A stretch of DNA of 64,000 nt from a virus. Shown here one piece after another: positions 1 through 6,844 of this stretch. Location of the stretch: positions 1 through 64,000 of the IMG/VR virus record IMGVR_UViG_3300044701_003953; one strand, written 5' to 3'. The notes below the pieces were generated by a model. The model ran no database searches. It was not told the DNA's origin and saw nothing but the letters and a program-made list of their open reading frames with translations. The number at the start of each line of letters is the position of its first letter. The stretch's first letter is position 1. The position numbers were made by a program, and so were the translations under genes.

Positions 1-42
1 CTACCAATCCGATAGTGGATTGTATCACAGTTAGTTGGGTTA

Positions 43-211
43 CCATATCCAAACGCACTGGCAGGTCGCTCAAGCCTGCTGTCTGCATTGCCGCGGTTGA
101 TCATTCCGAATCTCAATGCGTTTGGATATAGTGTCGCCATATTGAAACACACTAAACGAGGAGTCCTGTTTCGAACCAGTACCGTCTTATCTCTAATGTG
201 TTTCAATATGG
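43..211. ncRNA. Candidate structured RNA: two tandem homologous stem-loops
   Basis: Two long inverted repeats lie in tandem. Unit 1 pairs 45-57 with 117-129 (13 bp perfect). Unit 2 pairs 137-151 with 197-211 (15 bp perfect). The arms are related to each other: ATATCCAAACGCA in unit 1 and ATATTGAAACACA in unit 2, and every difference is compensated on the opposite arm. Both loops start with CT and end with an ATCTC(T)AA-like word, but their interiors (about 59 and 45 nt) differ. Unit 1 also holds an inner hairpin, 61-65 with 75-79. No reading frame is credible here. The strand is unknown because the stems are self-complementary. No match to a known RNA class was recognised. Confidence 0.5.
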
Positions 212-384
212 TACCACAGCACACAGTCTACAAGAAACTGATTTTGTGGTCAACCATATGACAGGGTCGATACCCTGCCCAGGAGTCTTACAGTCTGCGT
301 TCTCGCCACAGAGTTCATGGATCCTGTCCGCCCGTTTATTTTTTTGAGTGCTTATGGGACCTCGTTTCCGCTTGCACCTTAAAA
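212..384. other. Non-coding stretch with a short hairpin
   Basis: No credible gene is seen. There is one perfect 6 bp hairpin at 262-277 (CAGGGT, loop CGAT, ACCCTG). The stretch lies between the tandem stem-loops and the terminator at 391-414, so it is probably leader or spacer of the same non-coding region. Confidence 0.4.
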
Positions 385-414
385 CAAAAAACCCTGGGTC
401 TTTCGATCCAGGGT
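385..414 (-). terminator. Rho-independent terminator closing the left minus-strand unit
   Basis: A 10 bp stem (391-400 with 405-414, one G-T pair, loop TTTC) is followed on the minus strand by a T-rich tract (complement of AAAACAAAAA at 381-390). It ends the long minus-strand unit that finishes with the cysM-like gene. Confidence 0.8.
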
Positions 415-659
415 CCTTGTAGAATTCTATGTGTTACAATGAGTTCTACTCAGACCCTCCACGATCAAGACGCTCAATCATTAGGGCACTAAAGTTAGGC
501 CAATAGGAATGGCCTGCCTTCGATTGGCATCCTAATGTTGATATGTTTGACAGTTTTGTAGTCATCATAGTATCTATTGTATAGTCGTTTTATTTATGTG
601 TCAACCGGTGGGAACCTACAATGTTCTCTATATTTCGTCCGATTTCGAAAATATTTATT
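415..659. ncRNA. Non-coding stretch with nested hairpins, possible small RNA or 3' leader
   Basis: No gene is seen between the cysM-like stop and the terminator. A 7 bp stem, 479-485 with 531-537 (CATTAGG/CCTAATG), encloses two alternative inner hairpins: 499-504 with 523-528 (GCCAAT/ATTGGC) and 497-502 with 510-515 (AGGCCA/TGGCCT). The inner pairings are mutually exclusive. The element resembles a tRNA in its 7 bp closing stem but is only 59 nt and lacks a T-arm, so tRNA was not called. It could be a processed 3' end of the upstream transcript or a small RNA. Confidence 0.3.
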
Positions 660-1535
660 CTATTGATCAAATATTCCTAAATTAGTATACCTGTCCTCGC
701 GGTCACAAACTATGGTGACTATAACAGAATCATCTTTAGCGGGCAATGCCAAAGATGCCCAAATATTAGCACCCGACGTGAAACCAGTTTTGATCCCTTC
801 AACTTTGTAGAGTTTTTTAGCCGTTATCTTTGAATCTTTAATAGAAACATCAATCATTCGATCAATGATCGCCTCTCTTCCTACTTGCGGTTCATACCCC
901 GGGCGCCAGCGAGATATGCCCGGAATGACCCAACTTTCTATGTCTGGCCGTACACCAATGATTTCTATATCGGGGTTCATTTCTTTAAGGAATTTACTCA
1001 CCCCGGTGATAGTGCCCATGGTCCCCATGCATGAAACAAAATGCGTGATCTTGCCGCCGGTATCTTTCCAGATCTCGGGTCCAGTTGTACTGTAATGATA
1101 TCTCCAGTTATCGTCATTGGAAAATTGATCTAACATTTTTCCACGACCCAGAGATACTAATTCTTTAGCACGATCTCTCACATCTGCCTGGTCTCCGTCG
1201 ACGATTTCTAGTTCAGCACCATTGGATATTAAAAGATTCTTTATATTTTCATTGACAAATTTAGAAATCACCAGTAAACATTTATAACCTTTTTGCTGGC
1301 AGATCATAGAAAGACTGATACCAGTATTGCCACTTGTTGGCTCTAATAACGTATCTCCGTTGGCTATCTCTCCTCGACGTTCGGCACCCTCGATCATGCC
1401 GATCACTGCTCGATCCTTTACTGATCCGCTGAGATTTTCGCTCTCCATCTTGACGAATAGACGAATGTTTTTGTTTCTATATTCGTCCGGTATTATACGC
1501 TTGAAATTTTTTAAAGAAGTATTGCCTATAGTCAT
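660..1535 (-). CDS. cysM: Cysteine synthase-like PLP-dependent enzyme (CysM/CysK family)
   Basis: This is a fold-type II PLP enzyme of the O-acetylserine (thiol)lyase family, which makes cysteine from activated serine and a sulfur donor. Visible motifs are the PLP-lysine context SGSVKDR, the substrate loop TSGNTG and a glycine-rich phosphate-binding stretch (MGTMGTITG). At 291 residues it is close to bacterial CysM (about 300). The start at 1535 is chosen because its ATG forms an ATGA overlap with the stop of the MazG-like gene; an ATG six codons upstream would add MVVDIP. It is the last gene before the terminator at 391-414. A phage copy could support sulfur amino acid supply during infection (inference). 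Confidence 0.85.
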   Translation of the reverse strand: MTIGNTSLKNFKRIIPDEYRNKNIRLFVKMESENLSGSVKDRAVIGMIEGAERRGEIANGDTLLEPTSGNTGISLSMICQQKGYKCLLVISKFVNENIKNLLISNGAELEIVDGDQADVRDRAKELVSLGRGKMLDQFSNDDNWRYHYSTTGPEIWKDTGGKITHFVSCMGTMGTITGVSKFLKEMNPDIEIIGVRPDIESWVIPGISRWRPGYEPQVGREAIIDRMIDVSIKDSKITAKKLYKVEGIKTGFTSGANIWASLALPAKDDSVIVTIVCDREDRYTNLGIFDQ

Positions 1536-1804
1536 TGGAATATCGACGACCAAATTTTTAGCTTGTCGATCTTTCTTTTTTTAAATTCGATGATGTTTTC
1601 CTGATCGACTACCGTTTGATCAATGAGTATGTCTATCATCGCTAACACATCGGCGATCTCTTGTTCTAACATTTCTTTGTGCGGAATGTTAGTTTTATAA
1701 TGGCGAGATTCTAGCCCAAACCTACGGCATTTACTAACTTCTACGATGACTTCGGCACACTCTTCTTGTAGGATGTCGAGTGCCTGCTGTGTTTTAGCGT
1801 CCAT
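1532..1804 (-). CDS. MazG-like nucleotide pyrophosphohydrolase
   Basis: A 90-residue all-alpha protein of the MazG/dUTPase-like NTP pyrophosphohydrolase superfamily. It shows the metal-binding pair E15xxE18 (in EECAEVI) and E49xxD52 (in EIADVLAMIDIL). MazG-type enzymes hydrolyse NTPs or ppGpp-like nucleotides and are frequent in aquatic phages. The ATG at 1804 is used rather than upstream codons because it gives the usual short overlap (11 bp) with the DUF3050 gene and starts right before the first helix. Its exact substrate cannot be told from the sequence. Confidence 0.75.
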   Translation of the reverse strand: MDAKTQQALDILQEECAEVIVEVSKCRRFGLESRHYKTNIPHKEMLEQEIADVLAMIDILIDQTVVDQENIIEFKKRKIDKLKIWSSIFQ

Positions 1805-2555
1805 GTATGACGTGGCGTACTGTATCCCAGAATGCCATCTTATCATCGATAGACTTGTGTCCGGCATCCTGCGCTTCTTGTATTTTTGTCGAATTGCCGT
1901 CGCAGAAAATATTAACTAATTCCACCGCTGCCGGGCCATGATCGTCTGTGTCAACCTCGATATGTCTTTTTAACCAGGCGTAGAACTTAGGTGCTTCTTG
2001 CTCAGTGATGCCTAACTGTTTGACCATGTTCATGTACATTCCGGGGATGACTGTCTCTCGACCGAACGCAAATGCAGCTGCGGCCACATGCGGTTTGCCC
2101 GAATTGATAAATCCAAACGTGCTCTTCATAAAGGCTCGGCTAGCGGCAGGTGCTACTTCCATGGCTTCGTACAAACCTACTGAATGTATGCGTTCAACAA
2201 AGTTTAGCACACGGGTGGGGTCAGCGCCGATCTCTTCCATGGCTTCGATGTAGAGATCGAAGTGACTAATATATCTACCGTCAAAACAATCGCTTTCTTC
2301 GGCCACCATGATCGAGTTGATAAGACGAGCGGCACCATTTTTAGTATACTTGCTGGGTATCCACGGCACTGCGGTTGGGGCCACATAATTCTGCAAGCAC
2401 TTGACCAAGCACATGAAATCCCATACACAATAGACGTGATGTTCCATGAACGTGGCCAATTGTCGCTTATTCTCCATGACATCTGTAGTCAGTAGAGGAT
2501 GATTTTCTAATCGTGTCTGATGTTCACGTATAGCTTCAAGATCCAGCATCTTCAT
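1794..2555 (-). CDS. DUF3050 family protein (heme oxygenase-like fold)
   Basis: About 253 residues. The sequence carries the pattern of DUF3050 proteins: an N-terminal helix region ending in LLTTD, then MEHHVYCVWDFM, VPWIPSKYT, and conserved acidic and histidine residues in helices (AEESDCFDG, HFDLYIEAM, DTDDHGP). The family is thought to have a heme-oxygenase/TenA-like di-metal helical fold, and its reaction is not known to me. The start at 2555 (MKMLDLEA) is preceded by AAGGA at good spacing; a longer frame exists upstream but would overlap the neighbour heavily. It sits between a 2OG-oxygenase-like gene and the MazG/CysM pair, suggesting a small metabolic cassette. Confidence 0.7.
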   Translation of the reverse strand: MKMLDLEAIREHQTRLENHPLLTTDVMENKRQLATFMEHHVYCVWDFMCLVKCLQNYVAPTAVPWIPSKYTKNGAARLINSIMVAEESDCFDGRYISHFDLYIEAMEEIGADPTRVLNFVERIHSVGLYEAMEVAPAASRAFMKSTFGFINSGKPHVAAAAFAFGRETVIPGMYMNMVKQLGITEQEAPKFYAWLKRHIEVDTDDHGPAAVELVNIFCDGNSTKIQEAQDAGHKSIDDKMAFWDTVRHVIHGR

Positions 2556-2721
2556 TTTTTCCTTGTTCAGACTTCTTAGCACGAGGCGGTTGCAATGTAG
2601 CGGCAATCTCTGCTTCGATGAGAGCACGACGCAAGGCGCCGCGTTCGGGATGATCCCACCATTTTGCAAAATGTATTTTTGATTGCTTTGAAAGTTTGAA
2701 ATTTTTGTTTGGAGATAGCAT
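2536..2721 (-). CDS. Hypothetical protein, 61 aa, basic
   Basis: The short lysine/arginine-rich protein starts MLSPNKNFKLSK and has a central WWDHPERGALRRALIEAEIA stretch that looks helical. The start at 2721 has an AAGGA ribosome site overlapping the end of the upstream oxygenase gene. No family was recognised. Confidence 0.5.
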   Translation of the reverse strand: MLSPNKNFKLSKQSKIHFAKWWDHPERGALRRALIEAEIAATLQPPRAKKSEQGKNEDAGS

Positions 2722-2723
2722 TT

Positions 2724-3242
2724 TTATTCCTTCATAAACCCTGAAAAATTGACTGTGCATAGATCACGCATGCCACCATTGACAGTAACGTGAGGTACCT
2801 GGTCGTCCCAGATCGTTCCTTCGCCAACTTGCCAGCCAGCACTGGCGTAAAGTGTGCCGTCTACGGCATACTGTGTTATTTGGCCTATGTCAAACGGAGT
2901 AGCATAGATCACGGCTCGGACCATCCGGCCGGTTTCATTAGGGAACTCGGTACGCAATTTATGGAAAGTATCTGAGTGCAGCGGGATAATCGAGCCTGGT
3001 GGTATCACTATGCTTGAGATAGTCTTAACATCAAACCCAAGGTCCTGGCTGATCTTTTCCATATTAAATTCGTCTGTGTTCCACCACAGCTGATGGATGC
3101 GAGTATTTTCTAAACAATATGAAGATGGAAAGTTACTTCCTTCTTGATACATTTTAGTACCAATAGAACTGACTTCGTTTACACGGTGGTCAGCATTGGT
3201 AAAACGCGATAGATCGAAATCTACCTTGACATTTTTCAACAT
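2724..3242 (-). CDS. 2-oxoglutarate/Fe(II) oxygenase-like, aspartyl beta-hydroxylase type
   Basis: At 172 residues this is one double-stranded beta-helix domain. The metal triad is readable as H89-S-D91 (PPGSIIPLHSDTFHKL) and H151 (DDQVPHVTVN), with R160 positioned for 2-oxoglutarate. The HSD motif with PPG before it resembles aspartyl/asparaginyl beta-hydroxylase-like proteins, which are common in T4-like aquatic phages. The substrate is unknown; protein or small-molecule hydroxylation is possible. It is followed immediately by the 61-residue gene. Confidence 0.65.
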   Translation of the reverse strand: MLKNVKVDFDLSRFTNADHRVNEVSSIGTKMYQEGSNFPSSYCLENTRIHQLWWNTDEFNMEKISQDLGFDVKTISSIVIPPGSIIPLHSDTFHKLRTEFPNETGRMVRAVIYATPFDIGQITQYAVDGTLYASAGWQVGEGTIWDDQVPHVTVNGGMRDLCTVNFSGFMKE

Positions 3243-3244
3243 TT

Positions 3245-3481
3245 TTATTTTCCTAACAGTTTAAGATTCAAAACGAAATTCTCTACTGTCAACTTTATTA
3301 TGATAGACAGTAGTATCTCGTCTTTATCTTGTTCATCGATATTTTCAAACATCTCAGCCACGCTACATCCGATCATCATGTATGCGTGGTCTTCGCTGAC
3401 ATTTAACATCCCCCAGTCGATGGGATCTGTGATTTCTACTTCGCGAGCGAGATCGACTATTCTGTCGACAGAGATCTTCAT
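3245..3481 (-). CDS. Hypothetical protein, 78 aa
   Basis: Acidic, predicted mostly helical (DRIVDLAREVEI, then DEQDKDEILLSIIIKLTVENFVLNLKLLGK). Its start touches the stop of the 376-residue gene, so it is translationally coupled. No family was recognised. Confidence 0.6.
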   Translation of the reverse strand: MKISVDRIVDLAREVEITDPIDWGMLNVSEDHAYMMIGCSVAEMFENIDEQDKDEILLSIIIKLTVENFVLNLKLLGK

Positions 3482-4611
3482 CAGCGACGCTCTCTGCCAA
3501 CTCCCTTGTCTGATATTTTTCTTGTTGTTTTAGTTGTTGGTGTGATTTCAACCCTCTTACCGGTGACCGCCGAAGGTGCGGCTATCGGTTTCGAAGGAGT
3601 ACTCGATTTTGCTGTGCCAGCAGAAGAACCGCCCACGGGCATCAATGATACTTTGGGCATGGCTTCCGATTCTGGAGCATAGATATATGTGGTATCGACT
3701 TTGACTAGTCCGCTCATGCTAGGATAGTCACGGAAATATTGTGCCGATTCGCTACGGACATCCATCATCAGGATCCCGTCGAATTTAGAATAGGTCTTGT
3801 AGTTTTCGTAACCAACATTGAGTATAGCTTCACGGATGTCTGCGGCTGTGCTTGACATCAGTGCTTGCTGATATTCGGAATTGTCTGTGTGGTTGAACAG
3901 TCCGTCGGCCATGGCTTTGGTAGTCGATTTCAGCATCTTAGGATCGATCAATGGACGTATGCTGTCTACCCATAGCGCAGGACTGACGCGAGCCGGGATA
4001 GGACCTTCTGGTTCTTTTCCTGTGCTCTTGGTGATGGCATCCACGATAGCCTTTTCTATGCCCGCCATGTCCATAGTGGCTTTGCGAGCATTGATCCAAC
4101 GGCCTCCTGAAGATACTGTCGTTTTGACTTCTACCGCTTGATCGCCGACTTGGATGTCGCCGCCGCCCGCGGCACGGCCACTCCAAGAAATATCTGGGCT
4201 CAAGACAGCCAGTGCTACTTCGCCTGGGCCAACACCTTGGCTGACCAACGAAGTCGATAATGCTTTGAATAATTCGACGTTGAATCCCGGTCCAACTAAG
4301 TCGGCGAAACTATGACCATTGCCATCGAGCAATTTCGCTGTATCAACGATACCTTTAGGAAAGTCTTCTAGGAACTTGTTCTTTTCCTCGATGGGAGATT
4401 TGATCTTGACTATGATGTCAGCGATCTGTTGTACGAAACGCTTGGCATCAGCATCTTTGCTGATGATGTTTTCGATACGTTCCTCGATGTTTCCTGCTTT
4501 GAGTGTGTCTATCACTTTCTGTAACAGACGGTCGTCATCAGTGGATTTCACAGCGGCTACCGCTTGTGCTTTGAGTTCGGGATCTTCAAATATTTGTAAT
4601 AGTTCGCGCAT
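3481..4611 (-). CDS. Hypothetical protein with PD-(D/E)XK-like signature, possible packaged protein
   Basis: 376 residues. The middle has GGDIQVGDQAVEVKTTVSSGGR, with D, E and K spaced as in the PD-(D/E)XK nuclease core (D-x(n)-ExK). The C-terminal 70 residues are Ser/Thr/Pro/Lys-rich and look unstructured. The N-terminus MRELLQIFE matches the (I/L)xE site that T4 prohead protease gp21 cleaves, a pattern shared with three other proteins here. An AATAAATA late-promoter word lies only 5 nt upstream of the ATG. A nuclease carried in the virion is one reading; no activity is demonstrated. Confidence 0.5.
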   Translation of the reverse strand: MRELLQIFEDPELKAQAVAAVKSTDDDRLLQKVIDTLKAGNIEERIENIISKDADAKRFVQQIADIIVKIKSPIEEKNKFLEDFPKGIVDTAKLLDGNGHSFADLVGPGFNVELFKALSTSLVSQGVGPGEVALAVLSPDISWSGRAAGGGDIQVGDQAVEVKTTVSSGGRWINARKATMDMAGIEKAIVDAITKSTGKEPEGPIPARVSPALWVDSIRPLIDPKMLKSTTKAMADGLFNHTDNSEYQQALMSSTAADIREAILNVGYENYKTYSKFDGILMMDVRSESAQYFRDYPSMSGLVKVDTTYIYAPESEAMPKVSLMPVGGSSAGTAKSSTPSKPIAAPSAVTGKRVEITPTTKTTRKISDKGVGRERR

Positions 4612-4616
4612 GACTG

Positions 4617-4624
4617 TATTTATT
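4617..4624 (-). promoter_or_regulatory. T4-like late promoter word, start-proximal
   Basis: The minus strand reads AATAAATA with 5 nt to the ATG at 4611. By T4 rules, transcription would begin at about the start codon. Confidence 0.5.
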
Positions 4625-5393
4625 CTCTACGTTCTATATCGCTTTCATCGCATGCGTCACCGTATTGTATTTCCACTATTTTACAAGGTTCGTCGTAGGG
4701 ATTAGTCAATTTATGCCATTCCCCGCGTGGGATAGTGCGATTCTCGTGTGCGTCTAGCGTCTTCGGTGGCAATGTATACCCTCCTGCCAGCTGCCCATAC
4801 ACATCACATCGTCCGCTAGTGACATGCCAATATTCGTTCCTGTGCGCATGACGCTGTAGGCTAAGACTCTGTTTGGGATTGACTGTGAGTTCTTTTACTT
4901 TAGTACCCGGGACTTCGTGTAACACACGATAATACCCCCATGGCCGTTCAGTCTTGGGAGCCTTCCATTCTTCTAGTATCCACGAGCTTGAATTACCTTT
5001 GTCATGGCCACCAACTCCAAACACGAAACTAAGTCGTGGATCTTGTATCTCCATCTCGGGGATATTTTTATCTGTACGATCACCACCATTAGCGAAGATG
5101 ATTTCGTGGTCTGGGAATAGCTCAAGAGTTTCTTTGATGAAGTGTTTGGCACTACCATCAGCATCTGCTCGATCGTCAAAAAACACGACTTGGTCGACCA
5201 TCTTGAGATTCTGTATCAACTCTGCTCGTTCCCAGACTGGCATGAACGGTCTACCTTTTTTACGAGTCAACCATGCGTCAGAATTGACGCCCACTATCAA
5301 CCGATCGCCAAGAGCCTTCGCGGCACGGAAGTATGCCAAATGTCCCGAATGTAGCGGATCAAAGCCGCCTGTGACTAATACTATTTTTTTCAT
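4620..5393 (-). CDS. Nucleotidyltransferase - cupin fusion (sugar-nucleotide type)
   Basis: 257 residues in two domains. Residues 1-140 are a cytidylyltransferase-like fold (HIGH variant H15-S-G-H18, GVNSDAWLTRKKGRPFMP, GGDRTDKN), most like the nucleotidyl half of HldE/RfaE. Residues about 145-250 are a mannose-6-phosphate isomerase type II cupin (RPWGYYRVL, SLSLQRHAHRNEYWHV, IPRGEWHKLTNP), as in the C-terminus of ManC. Both families act on activated sugars, so a role in glycan or nucleotide-sugar metabolism is likely. The start forms an ATGA overlap with the methyltransferase gene. The fusion of these two domains is unusual. Confidence 0.75.
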   Translation of the reverse strand: MKKIVLVTGGFDPLHSGHLAYFRAAKALGDRLIVGVNSDAWLTRKKGRPFMPVWERAELIQNLKMVDQVVFFDDRADADGSAKHFIKETLELFPDHEIIFANGGDRTDKNIPEMEIQDPRLSFVFGVGGHDKGNSSSWILEEWKAPKTERPWGYYRVLHEVPGTKVKELTVNPKQSLSLQRHAHRNEYWHVTSGRCDVYGQLAGGYTLPPKTLDAHENRTIPRGEWHKLTNPYDEPCKIVEIQYGDACDESDIERRE

Positions 5394-6133
5394 TTATATT
5401 GATAAAAATCTTTGTCTAACCACGGGTATATGAGATCTTCTTGCCTTATGTATCCATACCGTGTTATTGAGTCAGCTGCACTCTTATGGAACATTCCGGC
5501 GTCGACGAGATCATAGAGTTTAGTTTTACGAAAATCAAAAGGGTCACGAGTCTTATAGACACCGGCATATAACCAATTATCTTTTCTATAAAAATAAGCG
5601 TCCTGACAGTCAAACCCGGACATGGCTAGCATGTGTATCAAGTTCACTATATTATAGTTATAAAAGGCATTGTTATACGATCTATTAACTATCCTGCCAT
5701 TTAAATTACCCGAATATTCTGGCACTGATAAAATCAACATGCCATTATCGGACATTTGCCGATTCCATAACGCCAGAGTTTCCATGGGCCTGAGTGCGTA
5801 TTGGAAGCTATCATGGCTCCATATAACATCTACTTTGAGAGGCAAAGATAGTTCCTCGAAATCTTTTTCTAGTATCGATATATTTTCATGTTTTTTCAAT
5901 TCGGGATCAAGCCGAGAAATATCTTTATCTAGAGCAACGACTCTCAAATTACGAGGTTCGGGAGGATCTTCTCGTGTTTGTAAAGTTCCCCACCAAAGAG
6001 CGTCAAGACCGGCTCCGCAGCCCATGTCGCATACCGTAGTGATGCTGTCAAGGAAACTGTCGTATTGATAGATAAGATCTAACACATAACGACTATGATC
6101 GTGGCTTTTGTGATTGCTAATGAATGGTTCCAT
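5390..6133 (-). CDS. Class I SAM-dependent methyltransferase
   Basis: 247 residues with the SAM-binding motif I CDMGCGAGLD near residue 38, an acidic strand end (VVALDKD), and a motif-IV-like region (VDVIWSHDSFQYAL). It is a Rossmann-fold methyltransferase of small-molecule or sugar type; the acceptor is unknown. It is coupled by a 4 bp overlap to the nucleotidyltransferase-cupin gene, which suggests that both act on the same nucleotide-linked sugar (inference). Confidence 0.75.
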   Translation of the reverse strand: MEPFISNHKSHDHSRYVLDLIYQYDSFLDSITTVCDMGCGAGLDALWWGTLQTREDPPEPRNLRVVALDKDISRLDPELKKHENISILEKDFEELSLPLKVDVIWSHDSFQYALRPMETLALWNRQMSDNGMLILSVPEYSGNLNGRIVNRSYNNAFYNYNIVNLIHMLAMSGFDCQDAYFYRKDNWLYAGVYKTRDPFDFRKTKLYDLVDAGMFHKSAADSITRYGYIRQEDLIYPWLDKDFYQYK

Positions 6134-6395
6134 GTTGTAGTGTTTCCATGATTACTTTTTTCTTATACTTGTCTAGTCTTGTTTCAAATTGATAACAAGC
6201 TTCTGCTAAATCAACTGACGGTTCTTTGTCAAACGAATATCGTCTTAATAGTGTGGCCCATTCATCGAGTGATTCTCTCGCACATTCGAGATCCACCGAC
6301 GACACTAGATCGGTCCTGGGGCGGGCATTTCTTACAGTCTGCCACTCGTCGAGCAATGATTGGCTCCAAGCCACGAAGTCCGGCATGGGCCTCAT
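6117..6395 (-). CDS. Hypothetical protein, 92 aa
   Basis: A mostly helical small protein (SLLDEWQTVRNAR, RESLDEWATLLRR, then a basic C-terminus). The start at 6395 forms an ATGA overlap with the uvsY stop, which makes it preferable to upstream codons. It overlaps the methyltransferase start by 17 bp. No family was recognised. Confidence 0.55.
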   Translation of the reverse strand: MRPMPDFVAWSQSLLDEWQTVRNARPRTDLVSSVDLECARESLDEWATLLRRYSFDKEPSVDLAEACYQFETRLDKYKKKVIMETLQHGTIH

Positions 6396-6844
6396 ACCGT
6401 GACGTCCTCCATGCCAGCAGTCCGCAATCTGACCACGTGACCCAGCATCCATTGTTTGTTTTCCAGTCCCTTCATGAGACCTAACCACTTGTTACGGAGC
6501 AGGGCTACTTCGTTGATGATGGTCTCGAAGTCGATGACTTCGTCCTCGCCATCTACATACTTCTCAGCATCACGTGCGCTGAGTGCGCGAGCATAGTTCT
6601 CTAGATACTTCTGGAAATGCTTACGTCGTATCTTCCTGAGCTGTATGTTAAGGAACTCCAACACCGCTTCAATCTCTTGTAGCTGATTGAATCGATGCTC
6701 AGTGATACCCGGCATCTCTTTGAGGTTCTTTTCTACCAAGCCGCCGATCCTGGCGTCGTTTTTGGCCACTGATAGCTCACCTTCGTAATAATCGATGAAG
6801 GGAGGTATGTTACCTAGGTCTGCGACTATCTTGTTATACCACAT
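6392..6844 (-). CDS. uvsY: UvsY-like recombination mediator
   Basis: 150 residues, helical. It shows the pattern I associate with UvsY of T4-like cyanophages and pelagiphages: EHRFNQLQEIEAVLEFLNIQ, then KYLENYARALSARDAEKYVDGE, and ALLRNKWLGLMKGLENKQW. UvsY loads UvsX recombinase onto gp32-coated single-stranded DNA. The presence of uvsX and gp32 within 4 kb in the same direction supports this. Confidence 0.75.
   Translation of the reverse strand: MWYNKIVADLGNIPPFIDYYEGELSVAKNDARIGGLVEKNLKEMPGITEHRFNQLQEIEAVLEFLNIQLRKIRRKHFQKYLENYARALSARDAEKYVDGEDEVIDFETIINEVALLRNKWLGLMKGLENKQWMLGHVVRLRTAGMEDVTV

Noticed and set aside
479-537. tRNA gene, from the 7 bp closing stem
   Set aside because: It is only 59 nt long, with no T-arm, anticodon arm or CCA-type end.
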